Assembly: GCF_935825525.1 (NCBI RefSeq)
Contig: NZ_CAKXZT010000101.1
Span: forward strand, 1 to 55,890
DNA length: 55,890 nucleotides
Direction: 5' to 3'
DNA from: Mesorhizobium escarrei
GTDB lineage: Bacteria > Pseudomonadota > Alphaproteobacteria > Rhizobiales > Rhizobiaceae
How positions within the stretch are numbered: the stretch's first letter is position 1; each line of letters opens with the position of its first letter. Below, in pieces: positions 18,477 to 27,754 of the stretch. Both the position numbers and the translations under genes were made by a program. The notes under the pieces are model-generated. The model was not told where the DNA came from. It was given only the letters and a program-made list of their open reading frames with translations, and made no database searches.

Positions 18477-18678
18477 TGCACGATCTCAGCGGATCGAGGT
18501 CCGGCGTGGTCGCTGCCTGCCGCTGCAATCGTACCAGCATCGTCATCGCAAATGTGTGCCTCAGATAATGCAAGGTTCCCGTCACGCCGGCCGCCCGGAA
18601 CGGATCGGCAGTGTTGAGGAACAGAGCCGAGGGCGGCAATTTTGCCAACCTACAGGGGCCCTGCATAGACGACCGCAC
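18477..18678 (-). pseudogene. Tyrosine recombinase (integrase) fragment
   Basis: Minus-strand reading contains ADPFRAAGVTGTLHYLRHTF AMTMLVRLQRQ, with the H-x-L-R-H-T box of tyrosine recombinases (catalytic Arg and His). The region carrying the second His and the Tyr nucleophile is missing after about 18477, so only a remnant survives. It points to past insertion of a mobile element next to the omptin gene. Confidence 0.55.
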
Positions 18679-18742
18679 CTGACTTGCACCCGGTTACGCT
18701 GCGTATAGCCGAATGGCGAATCATTCCTATGAGGGTAGTTTT

Positions 18743-19708
18743 ATGAAAATGCATGCGAAAGTCTTTGGGGGAGCGGCAGCGTTGCTCGCTGCCTGGCCGG
18801 CGATGGCCAGTGACGCGGTGGTAAGCGAACCGGCGCCCTACAATCCCAATTTCTCTTTCGTTGGCAGCGTCGGCGTGATCGACATCGAGGCCAACGAGCT
18901 AGTCTATCGGGCTCCCGGCAGCGGCTCGAAGCTGAGCCACCTTATCTGGGAAAGCAACTCTCCGGTCATTTCAGCCGAGATGACGGCGCGCAGCGAGGCC
19001 GGCTGGACCGCCAAGCTTTCCGGCCAGATCGCATTCAGCGGCGACAGCTACATGGAAGACTATGACTGGAACGCGCGATTCTCGACCAATGATGGCTGGA
19101 ACGACTGGAGCGACCGTTCGCGCTTTTCCGAGACCGATCTTGATCACTTCTATTCGGCAACCGCCGCGCTCGGCCACGACTTCCAGGTCAGCGACCGACT
19201 GCTGATCAACGTCAACGGTGGCTTCAAGTACACCTCGATCAAGTGGACTGCCTATGGCGGCTCCTATGTCCACCGCGATGTCGGCTTCCGGGATTCGGTT
19301 GGCGACTACCCAGGAGGCCCAAAGGTCATCAGCTACCAGCAGAAATTGCCGGTCGCCTTGGCCGGCATCGATGCGACCTATGTCCAGGATCGCTGGAACT
19401 TCGGCTTTGCGCTGAAGGGCGGCACGACCTTCTCGGCTGGCGATACCGATCATCACTGGATGCGTGACCTGCGCTTCGAGGAGGATTTCGAATCGGCGCC
19501 GGTTCTGATGGTCGGCGGCAGCGTCGGCTATCAGTACAACGAGCGGACCAGCTTCTTCGTCTCCGGTTCCTACGAAAAGGTGTTCACCGCTCGCGGCGAC
19601 TACAACACCTATGACATGCGGACCGGCGCAAAGAGTGACGGCGACGACTCGATCGGCGGCGATTTTGCGGCGGCGACGGCGACGGTCGGCATCAAGACTT
19701 CGTTCTGA
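18743..19708 (+). CDS. Omptin-family outer-membrane aspartyl protease
   Basis: Ten-stranded outer-membrane barrel protease of the OmpT/Pla family, cutting exposed peptides, typically at basic residues. 321 residues from the ATG at 18743 (GAGGG upstream); signal peptide MKMHAKVFGGAAALLAAWPA then MASDA. Catalytic dyads present: Asp106/Asp108 in MEDYDW and Asp236/His238 in DTDHHW, matching Asp83/Asp85 and Asp210/His212 of OmpT. Other family blocks: SKLSHLIWES, YGGSYVH--VGFRDSVGDYP and C-terminal VGIKTSF with terminal Phe. Omptins need rough LPS for activity, best known in enterobacteria. No NifA or tts box seen upstream. It could degrade host defence peptides at the cell surface. Confidence 0.85.
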   Translation: MKMHAKVFGGAAALLAAWPAMASDAVVSEPAPYNPNFSFVGSVGVIDIEANELVYRAPGSGSKLSHLIWESNSPVISAEMTARSEAGWTAKLSGQIAFSGDSYMEDYDWNARFSTNDGWNDWSDRSRFSETDLDHFYSATAALGHDFQVSDRLLINVNGGFKYTSIKWTAYGGSYVHRDVGFRDSVGDYPGGPKVISYQQKLPVALAGIDATYVQDRWNFGFALKGGTTFSAGDTDHHWMRDLRFEEDFESAPVLMVGGSVGYQYNERTSFFVSGSYEKVFTARGDYNTYDMRTGAKSDGDDSIGGDFAAATATVGIKTSF

Positions 19709-20187
19709 TCGGAACGCCAAGCCGATGTCCGCAACGGCGCAGAAATCTGTGGGCGCGATATGAACGACGTACTTTCGCCGAGCTGTCGTTCCGCGGTAGA
19801 CCGTCTCTGATCCGCAGCAGTCGCCCTTGTCCCCGACAAACGGTATTAGGAGGAGATGCAAACCGGATGGGCCATCGAATAGGCCCATTGCGAACGCCCA
19901 GAACGGAACATTCCTCTCAGAACCTGGATATACGCGACGAGGGCGACGGTGCCACGGCGTTTTGCCTGAACAGCCAAGTTTGACGTGCTGGGGTCGCCTA
20001 AAGCACCGGCATCCGTTGTTTGGAGCTGTCCTGACCATGGCCGTCGGGCTTGCGTGGTCCGTCGAAGCGGGGCGCGGGGGAGGGCATCACCGTCAGCGCA
20101 GCATTCGACCTCCGCCTTTACTGCCGATGAAATCCAGAACGAAGAGAGTAGAGGAGAGTACTTTCCAACCGAGAACCGACATTCCAG
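19709..20187. other. Gene-poor stretch with a dispersed repeat piece
   Basis: No gene recognised. Positions about 19930-19990 resemble 44750-44810 (shared GCCTGAACAGCCAAGT and flanks), a diverged repeat. Confidence 0.4.
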
Positions 20188-20706
20188 ATGGCATCTGGTG
20201 AGGGACGCGATCACGCCGCCAGTGTCAGGGCGGGACCAAGCGCCGGCTATGCGCGCATTGCAAAGCTGCCGATCGAGGTGGAGGCTTGCCGCGCCAGATG
20301 GTGCCTCATCGACAGAGGGGATGTCGAGGGCTGGGTTTCCGCGAAGCTCATCGGCCGCTACCGGCCAGTACAGGACACCACAGTGATCGTGGAGATCGTG
20401 CCGCGTATGCCCCGCTGGCGCGGTCCCGGGCAGGTCATGGGCCCCGGCCCAGTGCGCTCGCCCAATTTCAATCCGCCCAACTTGCCGGACGGGTTGGCCC
20501 GCCCGCCAATCCTGGGGCCCGGTCCCGTACGGCCGCTATGGTCCCATTCGGGGACTGACGCCGCCGACACGCAGCGTGGCCGCCAGCATGGCGATGGCGA
20601 TCTATGGCGCCATCCGGCCGTGGGCGACTTCGGAACTCCGGCCGTCACCGGCCCGGCTTCAGGCGCCGATGCCGGTCTCTTTGTCTGGCGAAATTTGGAG
20701 GCGTAG
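20188..20706 (+). CDS. Bacterial SH3-like domain protein, possibly a remnant
   Basis: 172-residue frame. Residues 12-55 (VRAGPSAGYARIAKLPIEVE then ACRARWCLIDRGDVEGWVSA) match the bacterial SH3 fold found in periplasmic rhizobial proteins. A Pro/Gly-rich middle (residues 75-115) follows. Such proteins normally carry a signal peptide; none is present at this ATG, so the 5' end may be lost. The last 60 bp overlap, tail to tail, the broken cytochrome gene on the other strand. Function unknown. Confidence 0.45.
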   Translation: MASGEGRDHAASVRAGPSAGYARIAKLPIEVEACRARWCLIDRGDVEGWVSAKLIGRYRPVQDTTVIVEIVPRMPRWRGPGQVMGPGPVRSPNFNPPNLPDGLARPPILGPGPVRPLWSHSGTDAADTQRGRQHGDGDLWRHPAVGDFGTPAVTGPASGADAGLFVWRNLEA

Positions 20707-20991
20707 AGCGTTCGAACGGCATTGGGAAGGCGAGGCCACCCGCGCCGGGCGCGCCGCCGGGCGCCGTGTGGCAGGCGGCGCAATCGGCCGCTTGGGCAAG
20801 ATACCGGCCCGGCGGCGCCAATCTTTGCATCTCCTCGACGGACAGCGGCTTGTCCACTACCGTTTGCCCATTACCGTACCGACGGCGCTCCTTTCGAACA
20901 GACCGAGGAACACCGCCAGCGTTGCGATCACGATCACCGCGAGAGCGAGAAGCAGAAACTGCCGCAGGCGAAATAGCCAGGCGCGCCTCAT
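20645..20991 (-). pseudogene. Cytochrome c subunit of the molybdenum hydroxylase, truncated
   Basis: ATG at 20991 overlaps the stop of the 2Fe-2S subunit gene (translational coupling). A membrane anchor (RRAWLFRLRQFLLLALAVIV) leads to a frameshift near 20860; the next frame reads LSVEEMQRLAPPGRYLAQAA then DCAACHTAPGGAPG, with haem motif CAACH. After about 20700 the sequence loses similarity. The electron-accepting cytochrome is therefore absent, leaving the dehydrogenase without its usual route to the respiratory chain unless another cytochrome substitutes. Confidence 0.75.
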
Positions 20992-21545
20992 CGCCGGAAC
21001 TCAGCCCGTACCAGTCCGGGCGTGCTCAGGATCACGTCACGAACCGCCTCATAATAACGGACATAACCGGTGCAACGACAAATGTGCGGCGCAAGCGCCT
21101 GCTCGATCATGCGTTCGACATCGGCCCTGCGGACCGGCTTCTCTTTGAGATGCTCAACCAGCACGGTTGCACCGGTGACAAAACCCGGCGTGCAATAGCC
21201 GCACTGGAACGAAAAATGTTCGACGAAGGCCTGCTGAATCGCGGAGAGCCGGACGACATCGCCATTCGCGTCGCGTTCGGCATGCGCTTCGATGGTGCGG
21301 ACGGACTTGCCCTCGAAGAAATGCGCTCCGGCGATGCAGCTCCGGATCTCCCGGGAACTTCCGTCCGGCCCATCGAAAATGATTGCGCAGGCGTGGCAGA
21401 TGCCTTGACCGCAGCCAAGCCGCGAGCCTGTAAGGCCCAGATATTCGTGCAGGAAGTCGATCATCATCAGATCGTCGGGTACGTCGACCGGACCGACCTT
21501 GCGATTGTTGACGGTCATCGAAAGTGGTCGCGTGGCAACGGTCAC
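20988..21545 (-). CDS. [2Fe-2S] subunit of a molybdenum hydroxylase
   Basis: Small iron-sulfur subunit passing electrons from the molybdenum site. About 185 residues from a GTG at 21545 that overlaps the stop of the large-subunit gene; the ATG at 21518 is an alternative. Plant-type ferredoxin cluster: GSRLGCGQGICHAC; second [2Fe-2S] domain: QCGYCTPGF and HICRCTGY. All eight Cys ligands are visible. Resembles the small subunits of isoquinoline 1-oxidoreductase and nicotinate dehydrogenase. Confidence 0.85.
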   Translation of the reverse strand: MTVATRPLSMTVNNRKVGPVDVPDDLMMIDFLHEYLGLTGSRLGCGQGICHACAIIFDGPDGSSREIRSCIAGAHFFEGKSVRTIEAHAERDANGDVVRLSAIQQAFVEHFSFQCGYCTPGFVTGATVLVEHLKEKPVRRADVERMIEQALAPHICRCTGYVRYYEAVRDVILSTPGLVRAEFRR

Positions 21546-24379
21546 GGCAGGGCCTGCAAAATCTTCTCTGGCGTGATCGGCGTCTGATAAAAACGCTTGC
21601 CGATGGCATGGTTGACGGCATTGACGATCGCCGGAACGATCGCGATCATCACGACCTCGGCCATTCCCTTTGGTGGGTCGATTTTGGAAAGCGGAGCCAA
21701 CACTTCCGATGTCTGCGTCCAGACCGCGACATCCGTTGCATGCGGCAGGCGACAACGGTTCCAGTTCCACGTCCCGTCGCCGGGACCGTCCTCATAGAGC
21801 GGCAATTCCTCGAGCAAAGCGTGGCCGACGCCCATCGCCAGGCCGCCCTGGAGCTGACCCGAGACGAGTTCCGGCACTATTTGAGTGCCGCATTCGAGGA
21901 TGGAATGATGCGAAAGGAGCTTCACGTCGCCTGAGGCGGTGTCCACGGCGACTTCGGCGATCGTCGCCATGCCAGTATAACAGGTGCCGGCAGCGTTCTG
22001 GCGCTGTACCGGCGGATAGAAGACCTGGCGCCGGTCGAGAAAATGGAAGCCGCCCGAGGTCATCAGTCCCTTCAACTCAGCTGGCGCGCTTTGGCCATAG
22101 CAGACCGAAAGCGCGTCGACCGGCAAACGGACGGCGCCGACGTTCGGCACGTCGAACACCGCCTCGGCCCATTGCCAGCGGTTGAAGACATGGACGCTGA
22201 CCCCCGTGACCAGACCGAGCCTGTGCGCCGCCGCCGCGAGTTGTACCAGTGCGAGCGGCTCCATCCCTCCAGCCGTCAATTTGCCGTCGACGATCCGCAG
22301 GTCCGCCATGTCGCTAGCGAGCGTCCCCGCCTGCCTGCGGCCCGGTCCACTCGACCAGAGCGCGAGCGCAGCCGGCCAGAGCGACAGGCGCAGCAGCGCG
22401 AGCGCCGCAGTCCGCGTGGCGTGGCCGACGAAATAGGCGCTGTTTGAGGCGCTCATCGGTGAAATAAACGAGGGCGTCCAGCGCGGATTGCGTGCCAGCG
22501 CCTCCTCCCTGTCCTGGGGCGTCGTATAGGGCTCCTCGGTGGAGACGAGAGGCATCTCGGGCCAGTCGACGATCCCGAAGGCGCAGTCGTGCGGCACCCG
22601 GCCGATGATGTCGGCGACCATCACCGCCTGCGAGGTGGTTAGGCCCGTGCCGATATCATTGCCGTTCTGGCGCATGGTGAGCCGGCCGGATGAATCGAAT
22701 GACAGCGTGGTCACCGCTGCCTCGGCTCCGGTGCCGTAGTCCTTCTGCACCTGCGCGAAACCGATGCCATAGCGCTTACCCGGATTGGCGGTATCGAACG
22801 CCGCTTTGTTTGCAGCGCGATCCCTCCACAACGGATGGGCACGGGCCCGCTTCAAGACCTCCTCGGTCCTTAGCGCCTCGCCGGCAATGGCGCCCTGCGA
22901 GTTCTTCATGCCGGTCTTCAACGCGTTCTTGAGGCGAAGCTCGATCGGATCGATGCCGAGCAGTTCGGCCGCCTCATCGACCATCATCTCGGTCGCGGCC
23001 ATGGTCTGCAGCGTTCCGTACCCGCGCGTCGAGCCAGCATCGACAGCGCGCGAAGCGCGGACCTCGACCAAGAAATCGCTCTTCTGCAGATAATAAATGC
23101 TCTGCGCCGCGCCGGCCCCGACCTTGCCAACGTCTGGCGAGAAATTGCGCCGCCCGCCGGCATCCGTGCGATAGCTGCCTTTCATGATGCGGAAAGCGTG
23201 CGTGGAGCGATCCACGACAAGCGTGTTCTCCATCCAGAAGGCATGACGCTTCAACCCCATCTGGAACTGCTCGAACCGATCGTTGGCAAGACGCACCGGC
23301 CGCCCGTCGCCATAGAGGCCTGCCAGGATGGCGTAGTAGGGAAAGATCGAATGATCCTTGGTACCGTATCCGACCGTGTAACCGATCGAAAGGTCGAGCG
23401 CCTTCACTGCGAACCGCGATTTCGACAGCATTTCCAGCGTCGAGGTCGCCACCTCATAAGGCGATTGGGTCGCAAGGATTGCGTGCAGCGTCGAACTGCC
23501 CGGCTCAAACCAGGCATTGCCATTGTCGGCTTCCATCGCGGAGGCGTCGGTCGACTGCGAGAAATAGCTTCGCTTCAGGACCAACGCGTCGCAGCCGGTA
23601 GCCGTGATCTCATGCTCGATCTCGCCCGCCGCCCACATGGCGCGGGCCGCCGCATCGCCGCTCTGATCCGGCTTCGGCCAGACGACCCGATCGCCGTCGA
23701 AACTGCCGTAGATCGTGGTGCCTTCGAGCGGAGCATAAATGTCGGGTTTATCCGATGCCGCGCCGCCGATACGCACGAAACGGCCGGCGCCGTAATGAGG
23801 TGGCGTGTCGTAGCCGTCGGCCGCCCCCCAGCGCACGACGCCCTCGGCGAAACGGACCAGCCGCTTGGCCGCGTCGAACCGCGCGAAATCCTTGTAGATC
23901 AAGAGCGCGACCGGCTGACCGAGCAGGCGCGGAGTGCGTCCCTTCGGCACCAGGAACATGTCGCCATAGAAGCCGGGAGCCGTCGTTTCCGGCGGCGCAA
24001 GACCATCGCGGACAAGGTCTTCGCCGGCTATCAGTCGGTCGGGCTTGAGATCTTCGCCCAGCAGTGAGAGGTCCAGGCCGTGGAACGGGGCGTCGGCCCG
24101 TGTGCCGCGGATCAGGAAGGCATGGCTCTGTTCCTGCGGCCAGCCCGCTATGTCACGGGCACGAAAATCGCGGGTAAATGTCTTATCCCCGGTGACCGTG
24201 GCCACGGCGTCCATCCGAAAACGCGGCCGACCGTCCGGTCCGATCCAGTTTGGCGAAGGGCCCGGCGAATTGGCAATGGGCGCCGCCGATGCGGGCCGGC
24301 CCAGAAAACCGATCTTGACTGCGATCCCCGCGCCAGCCGCCGCTGCGATGAACTGGCGCCGCGAAACCCTGCTGCTCAT
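21542..24379 (-). CDS. Molybdopterin-binding aldehyde/isoquinoline oxidoreductase large subunit
   Basis: 945-residue catalytic subunit of a xanthine-oxidase-family hydroxylase that oxidises aldehydes or N-heterocycles with water. The N-terminus MSSRVSRRQFIAAAAGAG is a Tat signal (S-R-R-Q-F), so the folded enzyme is exported to the periplasm. ATG at 24379 follows GGGGAGACGGC. Family landmarks include RGYGTLQTMAATEMMVDEAA, the Mo-site stretch QNGNDIGTGLTTSQAVMVAD, and near the C-terminus GGLAMGVGHALLEELPLYED. First gene of a three-gene operon (large, 2Fe-2S, cytochrome) with overlapping ends. The cytochrome gene is broken, so activity is doubtful. Substrate unknown. Confidence 0.85.
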   Translation of the reverse strand: MSSRVSRRQFIAAAAGAGIAVKIGFLGRPASAAPIANSPGPSPNWIGPDGRPRFRMDAVATVTGDKTFTRDFRARDIAGWPQEQSHAFLIRGTRADAPFHGLDLSLLGEDLKPDRLIAGEDLVRDGLAPPETTAPGFYGDMFLVPKGRTPRLLGQPVALLIYKDFARFDAAKRLVRFAEGVVRWGAADGYDTPPHYGAGRFVRIGGAASDKPDIYAPLEGTTIYGSFDGDRVVWPKPDQSGDAAARAMWAAGEIEHEITATGCDALVLKRSYFSQSTDASAMEADNGNAWFEPGSSTLHAILATQSPYEVATSTLEMLSKSRFAVKALDLSIGYTVGYGTKDHSIFPYYAILAGLYGDGRPVRLANDRFEQFQMGLKRHAFWMENTLVVDRSTHAFRIMKGSYRTDAGGRRNFSPDVGKVGAGAAQSIYYLQKSDFLVEVRASRAVDAGSTRGYGTLQTMAATEMMVDEAAELLGIDPIELRLKNALKTGMKNSQGAIAGEALRTEEVLKRARAHPLWRDRAANKAAFDTANPGKRYGIGFAQVQKDYGTGAEAAVTTLSFDSSGRLTMRQNGNDIGTGLTTSQAVMVADIIGRVPHDCAFGIVDWPEMPLVSTEEPYTTPQDREEALARNPRWTPSFISPMSASNSAYFVGHATRTAALALLRLSLWPAALALWSSGPGRRQAGTLASDMADLRIVDGKLTAGGMEPLALVQLAAAAHRLGLVTGVSVHVFNRWQWAEAVFDVPNVGAVRLPVDALSVCYGQSAPAELKGLMTSGGFHFLDRRQVFYPPVQRQNAAGTCYTGMATIAEVAVDTASGDVKLLSHHSILECGTQIVPELVSGQLQGGLAMGVGHALLEELPLYEDGPGDGTWNWNRCRLPHATDVAVWTQTSEVLAPLSKIDPPKGMAEVVMIAIVPAIVNAVNHAIGKRFYQTPITPEKILQALP

Positions 24380-24600
24380 GCCGTCTCCCCGAACGGCCCA
24401 GAGCCCGACCCCACACTCGGCCGGCTCGCCTCAACTGTATATTCCCGACTCGGAGCCGTTCCGCAATTCCGGCGATGCTGAAAAACGGAACAGTCTTGCC
24501 AGATCATGAAAATCGCGGGAATTCGTTTGTATAAGTCCGCAAGATTGAGGCGCATAACTTCTGCTTCAGATCCGAACGTCCTGATAGACATTGTCCTCTG

Positions 24601-24782
24601 TTGTGAGTCCTTCCGGAGCACATGGTCGAGATCGATGCGGTCGAGCCACGCCGGCTGGCTCACAGTGGTGTGTCCCCCTTCACCCGCGGAATCGACATTG
24701 CGAGTTTTTCCCTTCCTGCATCCGACCACCGTGATCGGCCGGTCTTATTCTCACAGCCAAGACTTCGCCGCCGACCTGCATT
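24601..24782. repeat. Diverged interspersed repeat, copy A
   Basis: About 180 bp matching 44877-45047 with many substitutions; shared stretches include GAGTCCTTCC, GTCACGGTGGTGTGT-like sequence, CATCCGACC-C-GTGATCGG and CACAGCCAAG. It abuts the truncated lipoprotein gene, as if insertion or recombination here removed that gene's 3' end. Origin unknown; no transposase recognised. Confidence 0.55.
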
Positions 24783-25001
24783 AAACGTTGGACCGTATAC
24801 AAGCCGGTGGCTCAGGCTTTCCCACGTGAAAACACGCTTACCCTCTATCTTGCTCTCCGCATTGGGGTAGCCGAGGACGTGAAATGCCGCTTTGTATGGT
24901 CGACCTCGTAACGATATTAGGCCTGCGTCCATCTGTTCCAACGTCTGGCAGCCAGACAAAATCGACAGCGCGTCCGACGCAATGATACCTGTCATTTTCA
25001 T
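24660..25001 (-). CDS. Small lipoprotein, 3' end replaced by repeat sequence
   Basis: Start at the ATG at 25001 (MKMTGIIAS); short hydrophobic segment ending in lipobox-like LSGC. The next 55 residues (QTLEQMDAGLISLRGRPYKA, AFHVLGYPNAESKIEGKRVF, TWES) resemble small rhizobial lipoproteins of unknown role. From about 24785 the frame runs into repeat copy A, so the last 40 residues are foreign. The signal core contains an Asp, which may impair export. It has its own sigma-54 promoter and NifA-type site 60-150 bp upstream. Probably a decaying member of the nodule-induced set. Confidence 0.5.
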   Translation of the reverse strand: MKMTGIIASDALSILSGCQTLEQMDAGLISLRGRPYKAAFHVLGYPNAESKIEGKRVFTWESLSHRLVYGPTFNAGRRRSLGCENKTGRSRWSDAGREKLAMSIPRVKGDTPL

Positions 25002-25059
25002 TCTTGGTATTCCCCTGTCGGTGTGCCGCGGTTCCGTGCAACTTTTGAGGATCATCTGT

Positions 25060-25076
25060 TGCACTAAGCGTGCCAA
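25060..25076 (-). promoter_or_regulatory. Sigma-54 promoter of the truncated lipoprotein gene
   Basis: Minus strand TTGGCACGCTTAGTGCA, perfect TTGGCACG half and correct GG-N10-GC spacing; leader of about 47 nt to the ATG at 25001. Confidence 0.8.
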
Positions 25077-25136
25077 AGAAAAAAGCTTTCAATTACAACG
25101 TTGTGAGCCACCCCATGTCAGTCGGACCTCTGACTT

Positions 25137-25152
25137 TGTTGCAAAGCCGACA
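25137..25152. promoter_or_regulatory. NifA-type upstream activator site
   Basis: TGTTGCAAAGCCGACA (TGT-N10-ACA), about 63 bp upstream of the -24 element; GCCGACACTGT flank as at 8838. Confidence 0.75.
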
Positions 25153-25356
25153 CTGTCGTCCTGGCTGGCCATATGGCTTGGGATTCGATCGAGACCACGC
25201 AAGCCCAGAGCCATAATCTATGCCAGACTCGTCGCTCCCGCTCGGCGCGCGCACTCATCCGGCGGGGGCCCATTGCTCCATCGGAATTAGCAGTGAATTC
25301 GGCAACAAACCGGTCGAGAAGGGAGACGAGCAGGCTGGCGATGCGAGTAGACAGGC

Positions 25357-27223
25357 ATGACCTTGCGCATTTCAGATGCGAGAAAGTCCGTGTCCATATT
25401 GCTGGTCGGAGAGACGATAGATAAGAGACGCGCGCGTGCATTAGCGGCGGCAGGGGAGCTCGTCCCGCTCGTCCGCGGAGTTTGTGCCCGGTCGGGCGAA
25501 GACATCGAGCAAGCCGTGCTGGACCATGCCGTGCGCATTGCACGCTATCTCTATCCTAGAGCCTATCTACCGTCCGCCACTGCCCAACTTCTCGCTCCAA
25601 CACCTGATGGCCGCCTGTTCGTTAGCGGTCGGCGCAATCAACGAACTCGGTAACGGGCGCTCGAAATAATCCAGAACGAGGCGCCCCCCATCCTTCGACT
25701 GACGTCTGCGGTGGTAGGGGAAGATCTCGGCGAGTTGCGATTGACGTTTCCTCGCCGCGTCAACGCTTCCTGGAAGCGTTCCGCTTGCGCAGTGAGCATG
25801 CCAGCGCCGTCACTGAACCGATGCGCGCCGAGATGGCGGCAAGACTCATAGAGGAACACGGCTCGCCACATATGGCCTCTGACGCGGGCTGGGCGTTGGC
25901 TCGCGAGAACGGATGGTACCGCGAAGGGGAGGCCGCTGAGCGTTATCTGACTGCGCGCCCGTCGGCGGCCGAGCGCCCCGTTAACAAGGCGGCGCTGGAT
26001 CTCCTTGTGGCATGGCATAGGAATTCCCTCGGTCGTCTCATCGACGATGGATCCGAGTGGCGCTGGAAGCTTGTGAGGCGCAGCGCCGCTCGTTCGACAG
26101 ACTGCACCAGGCAAGCTGCCGGCCTTCATCGAGTCGCTCCTCCCAGAAGGATGGCTCGCGCAAGTGCTGCATCAGCAGGACGAACGCGAAGCGCTGCGAC
26201 GTGGCAAACGCTACATGTCAAATATCGCGGTCGTCGAGCGCCAAGCTGAGCTCAATGCCCTGCCGCGGGACGAACTCGACACCGAGCCTGTCGCGTTCAT
26301 CGACGATGGGCATTTCACTGGTCGATACCTCGGCCCGTTGCGAGGCGAGATCCAGGAAACGTTCGAGCACAACTTGGCTCAGCTGTTTGCGCGCGCGGAA
26401 ACGCCCAGACTATCGGGTGTTCAGATCAAGGCGCCGATGAATTTAGGATCGGACGGCGAGCTGCTGCCCGCGATCGACCTGCCGTTTACTCACGTGCTTA
26501 AGCCGGCCGGAACCGCGGGCTTCGAAATGCTGCCAGTCGTCGAATGGCTCTGTCTTAACTTGGTCGCGCTGCGGGCTTCCAGGTTCCGGCCGCCGCGCTT
26601 GTCGACATGCCGGATGGGATGTCGCCTGCATTGGTCGTGGAACGGTTCGACGTGCGACGCGGGCCTACTGATCGACGCTACCTGGCGCTCGAGGATTTTT
26701 GTTCGGTTCTCGATCTGCCGGCCTCCGCCAAATACGACGGCACGATCGAGCGTATGGCGCGGGGTTTGCGGCCGCTTTCGACCGACCCTGCTGCCGACAT
26801 CGAGACTTTGTTCCGCCGCGCGTTTTTCGCGTGGCTAATCGCCGACGGGGACATGCATCTCAAAAATCTGGCGCTCCTCAAGATTGCAGAGTCCGGCTCG
26901 AAGCGGTTCGACACCGTGCGGTTCGCGCCCCTCTACGACGCTGTTACGACCCGTGTCTTTCCGGGGCTTGGTGGAGATCGTATGGCCCTGAAGCTCAACG
27001 GTAAGGACGACCGGCTTACGCGGCAGGACTTCCTAACCCTGGCGCGCACGATCGAGCTGCCGGTCGCTCGTGCGGAAGAAGCGACAGTTCGATCGCCGCT
27101 GCCCTGCGCAAGGCAGTGCCTACGCTGGCTCTGCCGTCGTTTCTCGAACGGGCTGATGCTGCTCAAACAGCGGCGGAGCGAGTGAAGGCGATCGTGCGCG
27201 ACCGCGCCGAGGCGTTTCCATGA
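25357..27223 (+). pseudogene. HipA-family kinase toxin, multiply frameshifted
   Basis: Nearly full-length HipA-like protein (about 600 residues originally) spread over all three frames. In order: a winged-helix-like N-terminal part (RARALAAAGELVPLVRGV, SGRRNQRTR), EHGSPHMASDAGWALARENG, AALDLLVAWHRNSLGRLIDD, ESLLPEGWLAQVLHQQDERE, the kinase core LSGVQIKAPMNLGSDGELLP and HVLKPAGTAGFEMLPVVEWL, RFDVRRGPTDRRYLALEDFC, the catalytic IADGDMHLKNLALLK, and FAPLYDAVTTRVFPGLGGDR. At least four indels. It ends ATGA, coupled to the next gene. The intact relative would phosphorylate a translation factor and arrest growth. Confidence 0.8.
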
Positions 27224-27745
27224 GCACCAACGCGATCAGGATCTATGTCGGCGTCACCGATCTGAAATGGTCAATTTCTGCCCCGCTGCCAGGACATAGA
27301 CGAAGTGAACTTCTGGCAGCCCGGGGTGCGGTCGTAGTTCCGCGCGGGTCAACCGGGCGAGCTCTTTCTCTTAAAGCCCATAGCCAACTTCACCGTCGGT
27401 GGTGGGCTGTTCGGACATGCGTCGATTGTACCGATCTCACTCGGGTGGGAGGCATTCGGCGCGATCAACGGCGCTGCGTCCTTGGAGGAGATGCGGCAGC
27501 GGGTTGCGCGATATCGGCGCGAGCCCGTCGAACATGGAACCGATTACTCCATCGGAGGCCGGATTCTGGAGCCGGCGTTCTTCTGGCCTCGGGCGCTGTG
27601 GATTCCGATTGCTGACGGCTGGGCTCTCAGCATCGTGGTAGGGAAGTCTTTTGACGCGGATATGTGGCGAATGGAAACGCATCAGATGGCACAATTGTAC
27701 TTATGTGCACCTCATGGCGGCGGAGTCGTTCAGCTACTGTTGTAG
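27220..27745 (+). pseudogene. HNH/restriction-endonuclease-like protein, frameshifted
   Basis: ATG at 27220 overlaps the hipA stop. It starts MSTNAIRIYVGVTDLKW, then shifts frame; the main surviving block (about 27355-27650) reads ELFLLKPIANFTVGGGLFGH, ASIVPISLGWEAFGAINGAA, SLEEMRQRVARYRREPVEHG, RALWIPIADGWALSIVVGKS. This resembles the N-terminal DNA-recognition part of HNH-type endonucleases that sit next to HipA-like genes; the nuclease motif itself is not present. An in-frame stop near 27340 and frame changes make it dead. Family call is moderate. Confidence 0.5.
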
Positions 27746-27754
27746 AGCGCGAAA

